This document shows, piece by piece, positions 25,141-31,515 of a stretch of DNA of 36,148 bases. Position 1 is the first letter of the stretch. Each line of letters begins with the position of its first letter. Origin of the DNA: an uncultured Bacilli bacterium (GTDB lineage Bacteria > Bacillota_I > Bacilli_A > RF39 > UBA660); the NCBI GenBank assembly GCA_947630585.1, contig CANRIE010000108.1:1-36148 (forward strand). Reading direction: 5' to 3'. The notes under the pieces are model-generated. The model saw nothing but the letters and a program-made list of their open reading frames with translations. It was not told where the DNA came from and did not search any database. A program made the position numbers and the translations under genes.

Positions 25141-25719
25141 TTATCTAATTCTTCTTGATTGACTATCAGTTATTTCATCATTAGCATTAGCTTTAACTTG
25201 AGTTTGGCGTTTTTCAAGTTTTTCTCTCATTTCCTTTAATCTTTTTTCTACTTGTTCAAACGCTGCTAATTCCCTTTTTCTTGCTATTTCTTCTCGTTTA
25301 GCATCTTCTTTACATTTTTCATTATATTTTTCTTCAATTTGGTCTAAAATTTCTTGAACTCTAGGTGTAATTATTTCGCCATCATCCATTTTTATCTGTC
25401 TTTCGGCACCCTCTTCTAAAGCGGTTGTCATTTGAGCATCAGTTGCTTCAAGAAATTCCCCATTACCTATTTTCTTTTCAATTTCCCGTTTTCTTTCTAG
25501 TTCCTGTTCTAATTCCCGTTCTCTTAATTTTCTTTCTCTCCATATTTCAATAGCCGTTAAAGTATCTTGATCATAACTTAAAGAATAATTATCCATAAAA
25601 TCTCTTGGATTTGCAATTCCTAATTCGCGATAGCGTCTTTCAAATTCGTTTTCATACTTTGTATCTTGCTCAATATTTTTAGGACGTTCATAGTTTCCCA
25701 TTCTTTCAAATCTACTCAT
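25141..25719 (-). CDS. Highly charged coiled-coil protein, unknown function
   Basis: The 192-residue protein is rich in Glu, Arg and Lys and is almost entirely helical. Coiled-coil-like stretches lie around residues 60-88 (RERKLRERELEQELERKREI) and 125-175 (KEDAKREEIARKRELAAFE). No signal peptide, membrane helix or catalytic motif is seen; it is probably a cytosolic structural or adaptor protein. I recognise no family. The ATG at 25719 has only a distant Shine-Dalgarno: AGAGGTG lies 29 bases upstream, separated by a perfect hairpin that contains another ATG followed two codons later by a stop. Confidence 0.6.
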   Translation of the reverse strand: MSRFERMGNYERPKNIEQDTKYENEFERRYRELGIANPRDFMDNYSLSYDQDTLTAIEIWRERKLRERELEQELERKREIEKKIGNGEFLEATDAQMTTALEEGAERQIKMDDGEIITPRVQEILDQIEEKYNEKCKEDAKREEIARKRELAAFEQVEKRLKEMREKLEKRQTQVKANANDEITDSQSRRIR

Positions 25720-25727
25720 AATTATTT

Positions 25728-25745
25728 ATCGAGACATATCTCGAT
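25728..25745 (-). promoter_or_regulatory. Hairpin between ribosome binding site and start codon
   Basis: ATCGAGA and TCTCGAT (25728-25734 and 25739-25745) form a perfect 7-bp stem with a 4-nt loop. On the minus-strand mRNA it sits between AGAGGTG (25755-25749) and the ATG at 25719. Leaving out the hairpin reduces the spacing from about 29 to about 11 nt. The loop ATG opens a three-codon frame (Met-Ser-Arg-stop). Confidence 0.6.
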
Positions 25746-25771
25746 TTTCACCTCTTTCTCTAACTTATTAG

Positions 25772-25800
25772 TTTATATAAATATTGTAACATATATTCAA
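25772..25800 (-). promoter_or_regulatory. Promoter of the coiled-coil gene
   Basis: On the minus strand TTGAAT (complement of 25800-25795), a 17-bp spacer and TATAAA (complement of 25777-25772). It gives a 5' leader of about 45 nt containing the ribosome binding site and the hairpin. Confidence 0.6.
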
Positions 25801-25883
25801 GAAAAATAAATTTGTTTTAAATAAATTTACATTATTTCTATACTAATTGACATAATTATTGTATAATTTAATTGGTGTTAGAT

Positions 25884-26261
25884 ATGAGTAATAAAAATTT
25901 TACGATTTTAAAAATCAGTTTTAACTACCTAGTTTTAGCTTTAATATTTAAGTTTATTGATTACTTATTAGGGATAAGTTTTAATACGTTAGCATCTTTT
26001 CTAATTGTTTCAATTATTATTGCTTATTTTGTTATTAAGTATTTAGTTTATGTTGAAATTGAAAAAGGTAATATAACAAGGAAGGATATTTTAATTTACT
26101 TTATGATCTATGCTACTATAATTAATTTTTTATTAGGACTTCATATCTTTTATACTATATCCTTAATAATATTTTTGTTCTTATTTAAAGATAAGAAAAC
26201 GAAAAAAGAAGATATAATTAAGAAAAATATAGAAGAGTATAGGAATAGGGAAATAAAATGA
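25884..26261 (+). CDS. Small multi-pass membrane protein, unknown
   Basis: This 125-residue protein is nearly all hydrophobic, with about four helices (about residues 8-25, 30-52, 68-85, 88-105) and a basic Lys/Glu tail. I recognise no family. ATG 25884 is preferred because GGTG lies seven bases before it; a TTG four codons earlier is the alternative. Its TGA stop overlaps the ATG of the DUF1287 gene by four bases, so the two are coupled and may act together at the membrane. Confidence 0.6.
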   Translation: MSNKNFTILKISFNYLVLALIFKFIDYLLGISFNTLASFLIVSIIIAYFVIKYLVYVEIEKGNITRKDILIYFMIYATIINFLLGLHIFYTISLIIFLFLFKDKKTKKEDIIKKNIEEYRNREIK

Positions 26262-26905
26262 AAAAGAAATATTTATTGTTAATAGGAATTATTTTAGTTA
26301 TTGGACTAATAATTTATTTATTGTTATATAGTTTAAATTATATCCCCCATAAAATGTATAGTAATAACGATTTTAATATTAAAACATATAAAAGTTTAGT
26401 TGATAAAGATTTAGATTCTATTGATGACCAAACTGATATTTTAAATAATGTTCGAGAATATATAAAAAAGAGACCTAAATATAAAAGTAAATATTATAGT
26501 ACAGGTTATCCCAATGATAATTATGGTGTATGTACTGATGTTGTTGCTTTTTCATTACTTGATGCTGGCTATGATTTAAGAGAATTAGTTAATCAAGATA
26601 TTCTTAATAATAGAGAAATGTATGATATAGATAAAGTTGATAAAAATATTGATTTTAGAAGAGTTAGAAATTTAAAAGTTTATTTTAAAAATAATGCTCT
26701 TAGTTTAACTAAGGATTTATCTAAAATAGAAGAATGGCAAGGTGGAGATATAGTGATATTTGAAAATCATATTGGAATAGTTTCCGATAAAAGAAATAAA
26801 GAGGGGATTCCATTTTTAATTCATCATGCCAATATTTATCAAAAGTATTATGAAGAAGATATTTTAAAAAGATATAAGATTGTTGGACATTACAGAATGA
26901 GTTAG
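26258..26905 (+). CDS. DUF1287 family protein (NlpC/P60-like), membrane-anchored
   Basis: The 215-residue protein has an N-terminal membrane helix (about residues 5-27) and a DUF1287 domain: Cys in GVCTDVVAFSLLDAGYDLREL (near residue 90), NIDFRRVRNLKVYF near 130, WQGGDIVIF near 160 and NHIGIVSD near 170, ending HHANIYQ. DUF1287 has an NlpC/P60-like arrangement with a Cys and His residues, suggesting a hydrolase or amidase acting outside the membrane, perhaps on peptidoglycan; activity is not established. It overlaps the upstream membrane-protein gene by four bases. No clear terminator follows. Confidence 0.8.
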   Translation: MKKKYLLLIGIILVIGLIIYLLLYSLNYIPHKMYSNNDFNIKTYKSLVDKDLDSIDDQTDILNNVREYIKKRPKYKSKYYSTGYPNDNYGVCTDVVAFSLLDAGYDLRELVNQDILNNREMYDIDKVDKNIDFRRVRNLKVYFKNNALSLTKDLSKIEEWQGGDIVIFENHIGIVSDKRNKEGIPFLIHHANIYQKYYEEDILKRYKIVGHYRMS

Positions 26906-26961
26906 AAAAGTGCACAACAATAACACAAAAAATTGCACAATAGAGTTGTAAAATCTGATAA

Positions 26962-26990
26962 TTTATGGTATTTATATTGATGGTTATAAT
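26962..26990 (+). promoter_or_regulatory. Promoter of the Imm26-DUF1848 operon
   Basis: TTTATG (26962-26967), 17-bp spacer, TATAAT (26985-26990), ending 20 bp before the ATG at 27011. Two copies of TGCACAA (26911-26917, 26934-26940) lie just upstream. Confidence 0.55.
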
Positions 26991-27010
26991 TTTAAAAGAA
27001 AGGGTAATTT

Positions 27011-27220
27011 ATGACTAAAAAAAATATATCGAAGTTTTTAAAAATATTAGCAATTATATTATTAATAGGTTTTATAGTATTTCTTATTTTTGATTATTTA
27101 AATTATAATCCTAATGAAACTTCATTTCCATTTTATACTTTTATAATTGCTAGAAGTTTAGAGTTTATATTGCCAAGTATTATCTTATTTATAGTAGCAA
27201 TAGTTTTAAAAAGGAAGTGA
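27011..27220 (+). CDS. Small two-TM membrane protein
   Basis: This 69-residue protein has two helices (about residues 8-30 and 45-66) separated by a short polar loop containing DYLNYNPNETS, and ends in KRK. It looks like the short hypothetical membrane proteins common in Firmicutes, but no function is known. GAAAGGG lies six bases before the ATG. It ends in TGA four bases before the Imm26-like gene, so it is the first gene of that operon. Confidence 0.6.
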   Translation: MTKKNISKFLKILAIILLIGFIVFLIFDYLNYNPNETSFPFYTFIIARSLEFILPSIILFIVAIVLKRK

Positions 27221-27224
27221 AAAT

Positions 27225-28379
27225 ATGGATTTTTGCTTAAGCAATGAGCATAGAAAATATATGGGATTAAAACCATTAAGTGAGAATAGTGAATTAGTTG
27301 TTGTAAAAAGTTCAAGGTCAGATGAAAAAGTATTTGTTTTTATGGAAGACAATAAGATTATAAAAATAATTAAACAAGGTATATCTTATGATTCTTTTCT
27401 TTATCAAGAAAGTGATTGTTCTTATGAAACAGACCCTGAAAGAACAATTATTTATCCTAAAACAAATCGAGGTAAACCTAAAAAGTTTAATTATTCAACT
27501 TTATATTATATTGATTGTGAAAATAATTATTTTTTCATGTATCAACATGATAAATTTAAAAGAGGGTATGTTATAATTGGTAATTATACTAATCAAAGAA
27601 CTTATTATGAAGATAATTTATTATCAGGAATTAATACAATAGAAAAGTTTTATGTTTGGTGTGATAATTTTGTTAAAGAATCAACTAATGAAGATTTAGA
27701 AGAAGTTCAAAAATTTGCTATTGAACCTCGACGTCATGTTAATTACAAAGAAGGAGATTATTTTAGAATTAAAATCGGAAGAAGATTATATACTTATGGT
27801 AGAATTTTGATGGATACTTATAAGAGAGTAAAAAAAGGTATGAAATATATGGGAGGTGGTATTGGAAGATGTTTAATTATTGAAACTTTTCATATTTTAA
27901 CATCAAGATGCGATGTAACTGTTGAAGAATTAAAAAAGTTAAAAGTTTTCCCATCTCAACATATATTTGATAATAATCTTTATTACGGAAGTTATGAAAT
28001 AATAGGCCACGAAGATTTAGAAGGAGACGTGAATTATCCAATTATGTATGGAACTTCATGTCGAGAAAAAATATATTTTCAACGAGGAGATCTTTATAAG
28101 GAAATAGATTATGAACCAGGAAAAGTTATTAAGAGGCCAATAAATGATAAATATTTTGCTTGTTTTGAAAATGGCGGAGTAGGTTTTAAATTAAATAATG
28201 ACCAAGAAACTATTAAGAAATGTATTGAAGAAAACTCTAATAAAAGTTATTGGGAAAAATATTATGGTATTGCATCGGGGGATTTACGTTCTCAAGAAAA
28301 TATTCCGTATTTAAAAGAAATATTGAAACAATTTGATTTAGAGTATTTATTAGATAATATTTCTAAATACAATTATTAA
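27225..28379 (+). CDS. Imm26-like domain protein
   Basis: The 384-residue protein begins with LSNEHRKYMGLKPL and has a mid-protein segment (about residues 172-195, KEGDYFRIKIGRRLYTYGRIL) resembling Imm26, a domain of immunity proteins in polymorphic toxin systems. The first 150 residues and the end (about 300-384, with GIASGDLRSQENIPYLKEIL) belong to longer proteins carrying this domain. No signal peptide or membrane helix, so cytosolic. No polymorphic toxin is nearby, so it is either an orphan immunity gene or has another role. AGGAAGTGA precedes the ATG. The DUF1848 gene follows closely. Confidence 0.6.
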   Translation: MDFCLSNEHRKYMGLKPLSENSELVVVKSSRSDEKVFVFMEDNKIIKIIKQGISYDSFLYQESDCSYETDPERTIIYPKTNRGKPKKFNYSTLYYIDCENNYFFMYQHDKFKRGYVIIGNYTNQRTYYEDNLLSGINTIEKFYVWCDNFVKESTNEDLEEVQKFAIEPRRHVNYKEGDYFRIKIGRRLYTYGRILMDTYKRVKKGMKYMGGGIGRCLIIETFHILTSRCDVTVEELKKLKVFPSQHIFDNNLYYGSYEIIGHEDLEGDVNYPIMYGTSCREKIYFQRGDLYKEIDYEPGKVIKRPINDKYFACFENGGVGFKLNNDQETIKKCIEENSNKSYWEKYYGIASGDLRSQENIPYLKEILKQFDLEYLLDNISKYNY

Positions 28380-28392
28380 GTTGAGTGATTTT

Positions 28393-29268
28393 ATGGTATT
28401 AATGGTAAGTGGTAGAACGGATATTGTTGCTTTTTATACGGAATGGTTCATGAATCGTTATAAAGAAGGATATGTCGATGTTAGAAATCCTTTTAATCCA
28501 AAACTTGTAAGTAGGATTAATTTTAGTAATGTTGATTTAATTATGTTTTGTACTAAAAATCCTTATCCGATTCTTAAATATTTAAAAGAGATTACTATAC
28601 CTATCTTATTTCATGTAACTTTAACTCCTTATAAAAAAGATATTGAACCGAATGTTATCGATAAAAGTAAAATAATTGAAGGTATAAAAGGATTATCTAA
28701 GATAGTTGGAATTGATAACTTATATATAAGATATGATCCTATTTTTATAAGTCCTAAATATAATCTTGATTATCATAAAAGGGCATTTAGTAAAATGTGT
28801 TCTTTATTAGATGGATATGTGAAACACATAATTGTTTCATTCCTAGATGATTATAAAAATGTAAGGAAAAATAAAAATATTTTAAATTATCAAGAATTGA
28901 GTGAATCCGATTACAAAGAAATAGGAGTTAGTTTTAGCAAGATAGCAAGGGATCATGGAATGACTATTCAAACTTGTTTTGAAGATAATAATTTAGCCCA
29001 ATATGGATTTATTAAGGGAGAATGTTTATCAAAAGAACTTGCTTATAAGTTAACGGGGAAAGTATTTAAAAAATGGAAAGCTAGAAATTGTGGTTGTGTT
29101 GAGATGGTTGATATAGGTGTATATAATTCTTGCAATCATTTATGTAAATATTGCTATGCTAATTATGATGAGGCGAAAGTTAAAAATAATATATTAAATC
29201 ATGACCCAAATTCATCTTTATTAGTTGGAAAATTAGAAAATGATGATATAATAAAAGAAAGAGTTTAA
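28393..29268 (+). CDS. DUF1848 family protein with Cys cluster
   Basis: The 291-residue protein opens VLMVSGRTDIVAFYTEWFMN and continues RNPFNPKLVSRINFS and LIMFCTKNPYPIL, the DUF1848 pattern. Near the C-terminus a Cys cluster (CGCVEMVDIGVYNSC, then CKYCYANYD) resembles an iron-sulfur site; the family looks related to SPL/radical-SAM-like enzymes, but chemistry is unknown. ATG 28393 is chosen over a TTG at 28381 because GAGTGAT lies six bases before it and the family starts there. It sits in a run of tightly packed genes (27011-30313). Confidence 0.85.
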   Translation: MVLMVSGRTDIVAFYTEWFMNRYKEGYVDVRNPFNPKLVSRINFSNVDLIMFCTKNPYPILKYLKEITIPILFHVTLTPYKKDIEPNVIDKSKIIEGIKGLSKIVGIDNLYIRYDPIFISPKYNLDYHKRAFSKMCSLLDGYVKHIIVSFLDDYKNVRKNKNILNYQELSESDYKEIGVSFSKIARDHGMTIQTCFEDNNLAQYGFIKGECLSKELAYKLTGKVFKKWKARNCGCVEMVDIGVYNSCNHLCKYCYANYDEAKVKNNILNHDPNSSLLVGKLENDDIIKERV

Positions 29269-29283
29269 ATGAAAGGATTAAAT

Positions 29284-29640
29284 ATGAATGAAATTAAATT
29301 GATTGTTAATAATCATGAATTAAAAGTTAAATTAGAAGACAATAAGGCAAGTAGGGAGTTTTATAAGATACTTGAAAATAGAGAGATTGAAGTGCATGCT
29401 CATGATTATGGAAAGTTCGAGAAAGTTGGGGATTTAGGTTTTACTCTACCAACAAGTGATACTAAAATTACTACGAAGCCAGGTGACATAATTCTTTATC
29501 ATGGAAATGAGATTACAGTTTATTATGATGAAAATACGTGGGAATTTACAAAACTTGGGGAAATAGAGGATATAACCCAAGATAAATTAAAAAGAATATT
29601 AGGGTGCGATGATGTTATGCTAACATTTAAAGGTAAATAA
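29284..29640 (+). CDS. Cyclophilin-like fold protein
   Basis: The 118-residue protein follows the cyclophilin-like (Cyclophil_like2) pattern: EIKLIVNNHELKVKLEDNKASREF, HDYGKFEKVGDLGFTLP, TTKPGDIILYHGNEITVYYDE. These single-domain beta-barrel proteins lack known prolyl-isomerase evidence and function is unclear. ATG 29284, with AAAGGA six bases upstream, is preferred over the ATG at 29269. It follows the DUF1848 gene by 15 bases and precedes the DUF3267 gene by one base. Confidence 0.8.
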   Translation: MNEIKLIVNNHELKVKLEDNKASREFYKILENREIEVHAHDYGKFEKVGDLGFTLPTSDTKITTKPGDIILYHGNEITVYYDENTWEFTKLGEIEDITQDKLKRILGCDDVMLTFKGK

Positions 29641-29641
29641 T

Positions 29642-30313
29642 ATGAAAAAGAAGTATTATTTATTTGAAATGAAGGGGGCGTTTCTCCAAATACTATCTAT
29701 AGTTATTTTAATTATAATGGGACTCTTAACATTTCTAATTTATAAACCAATTAATGTAAGTGATATTGATTTTATTATTATCTTTTTAATAATGATACCA
29801 TATTTAGTTGTTCATGAAATATTACATAGTATCTCGTATGTTTTAAATGGTGCTAAGTTTAAAAATGTAACTTATGGTGTTCATCTTGAAAAAGGAGTTT
29901 TATGTTGTTTATGTAAACAAAATATTAGTAAAAGAAATATTTTAATATCTTTAATAACACCTTTTGTCGTAATTGGAGTTATTACTTATATAATTGGATT
30001 AATTACTAGTAACTTTGTTTTAATAGTTTTATCAGTTATAAATATAGCTGGTTGTAGTGGTGATTTAGTTATGTTTTTCGATTTTTTAAGGCTTAAAGAT
30101 TTTGAATACTCTGAGTATGATAATCCAATGGCTTTTGGTATATATTCGAAAAAAGATTTAAGTAAGAAAAAGATGTTAGGACTTAAGTTTATTGAAACTA
30201 AAGATAAATTAGAAATTAAAGATTTAAAGAAAGTTACCGTTAGTAAATTTAGTATTATCGTTTTAATTATGTATTTTGTGCTTGGAATAATTAATATAGT
30301 TTTATATATATAA
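29642..30313 (+). CDS. DUF3267-type putative membrane zinc metalloprotease
   Basis: The 223-residue protein has about four membrane helices (about residues 15-32, 41-60, 100-140, 200-222). It contains an intramembrane HExxH motif, HEILHSISYVLNGA near residue 59, typical of DUF3267 zincin-like proteins. SGDLVMFFD near 140 could supply the third ligand. Such proteins are presumed membrane peptidases. It starts one base after the cyclophilin-like gene (TAATATG). It is the last gene of the Imm26-DUF1848 operon; no clear terminator is seen before the XRE regulator. Confidence 0.8.
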   Translation: MKKKYYLFEMKGAFLQILSIVILIIMGLLTFLIYKPINVSDIDFIIIFLIMIPYLVVHEILHSISYVLNGAKFKNVTYGVHLEKGVLCCLCKQNISKRNILISLITPFVVIGVITYIIGLITSNFVLIVLSVINIAGCSGDLVMFFDFLRLKDFEYSEYDNPMAFGIYSKKDLSKKKMLGLKFIETKDKLEIKDLKKVTVSKFSIIVLIMYFVLGIINIVLYI

Positions 30314-30378
30314 ACCCTTGAGATATTTCCTGTTAAAAATTTAAAAATATAGTATAGTGGTATCCGAAGGGAGAGATT

Positions 30379-31233
30379 ATGAAGCAAGATAAAATTGGAA
30401 AATTTATAGCTGATGCAAGAAAAAAGAAAAAAATGACGCAGGCAATGTTAGCTGAAAAATTAGGAGTATCAGATAGGACAATTGGAAATTGGGAGAATGG
30501 CAGGAATATGCCTGATTTATCATTATTTAAGCCACTATGTGAATGTTTAGATATTTCAATTTATGAATTATTAAATGGAGAAAAAATATCTGATGATAAT
30601 GATATTAAGAAAGAAGAAGCTATTTACAAAACAATTGACTATACTAAAAAGACAATAACTCATGAAAAACGAATTTTTAAAACAATTTTAGTAACAATAA
30701 TTATTCTTGTAGGAACATTAATAACCTTATTTCTAATTGACATTAATAGAATGAGAAATAATAAACCTGTTTTCTTTAGTACTTGGGGTTATTTATACAC
30801 ACCAGCTATAAATTTAGATAGTGCAAAAATTGAAAATACAATTAAAAATTACTTAATTGAAGAAGCTGAAGAAGGTAAGCACCATGATAATGAAAAAGCT
30901 TTTGTTAGTATGAAAACTTATTTAATAAGGGAACAAAAAGATAAATATTATCTTTATACTTGGGTTTTAGAAAATAGTTATTACGTGGAAAACTCGGAAA
31001 TTAAATTAGATTCAGGATATTCAATGCCATTTAAGTTTGAGGTTATGAAAAAAGATGATGAATTTATAGTAACTAATAAATTGTTTCCAAGAGATGGTAG
31101 TTATTATAAAACTGATATGAAAAAAATATTTCCAAATGATGTTTTAAAAGAGATGGATAATTTTTATTATGATGGTACAGAAGAGGAATTAAAGACTGAT
31201 ATTGATAATCAAATTAAGTTATATTTTCATTAA
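30379..31233 (+). CDS. Membrane-tethered XRE-family transcriptional regulator
   Basis: The 284-residue protein starts with an XRE helix-turn-helix (about residues 6-62: KKKMTQAMLAEKLGVSDRTIGNWENGRNMPD-type). A linker and one membrane helix (about 98-119) lead to an extracytoplasmic domain (about 125-284) with FFSTWGYLYTPAINLDSAKI and a Lys/Asp-rich beta region. The layout suggests a one-component sensor, with DNA binding inside and ligand or stress sensing outside. GAAGGGAGAG precedes ATG 30379. It may control the adjacent operon or envelope genes; no operator is evident. The C-terminal domain is not one I can name. Confidence 0.8.
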   Translation: MKQDKIGKFIADARKKKKMTQAMLAEKLGVSDRTIGNWENGRNMPDLSLFKPLCECLDISIYELLNGEKISDDNDIKKEEAIYKTIDYTKKTITHEKRIFKTILVTIIILVGTLITLFLIDINRMRNNKPVFFSTWGYLYTPAINLDSAKIENTIKNYLIEEAEEGKHHDNEKAFVSMKTYLIREQKDKYYLYTWVLENSYYVENSEIKLDSGYSMPFKFEVMKKDDEFIVTNKLFPRDGSYYKTDMKKIFPNDVLKEMDNFYYDGTEEELKTDIDNQIKLYFH

Positions 31234-31312
31234 AAATTGAAGATAAAAAAATAAATAAAAAGTAATTAGAAAAGAAAGAAAAATTAAAAAAATAAAAATA
31301 AATGTCAATTAC

Positions 31313-31369
31313 AACTTTGCTACGAATATTATTAAATATAAAGAGTATTCGAGCAAAGTTTCTTTTTTT
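31313..31369 (+). terminator. Long hairpin with T run between the XRE regulator and nrdD
   Basis: AACTTTGC...CGAATA (31313-31328) pairs with TATTCG...GCAAAGTT (31346-31360) with one unpaired base, loop about 17 nt, followed by TCTTTTTTT. It acts as the terminator of the regulator gene 80 nt upstream. The remaining intergenic DNA to 31440 is A/T-rich with no further gene. Confidence 0.75.
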
Positions 31370-31440
31370 GAACGAAAATAAATGATACAAAAATAATGGT
31401 CAAAAAAAGGGTAAAAAATTAATTTGTAAATATTTTTAAA

Positions 31441-31458
31441 TTGTTGCAATTGCAACAA
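31441..31458. promoter_or_regulatory. 18-bp perfect palindrome, Rex-box-like operator candidate
   Basis: TTGTTGCAATTGCAACAA is a perfect inverted repeat. It has the TTGTT...AACAA ends and 18-bp length of redox-sensing Rex sites (TTGTTAAnnnnTTAACAA) but GC in place of the inner AA. It sits next to the -35 region of the nrdD promoter. It does not match the NrdR box. Confidence 0.5.
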
Positions 31459-31476
31459 TACAATCGACTTTTAATT

Positions 31477-31485
31477 TGCTATAAT
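31477..31485 (+). promoter_or_regulatory. Extended -10 promoter of nrdDG
   Basis: TGCTATAAT (31477-31485) is a perfect extended -10, 30 bp before nrdD. AATACA about 17 bp upstream is a weak -35, overlapping the palindrome end, so a bound regulator would block polymerase. Confidence 0.6.
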
Positions 31486-31515
31486 GGACTTACTTAGTAG
31501 GAAGGAGTAGATAGA

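Noticed and set aside
29986-30387. Minus-strand open frame across the DUF3267 gene
   Set aside because: Shadow of the real gene on the plus strand; no ribosome binding site.
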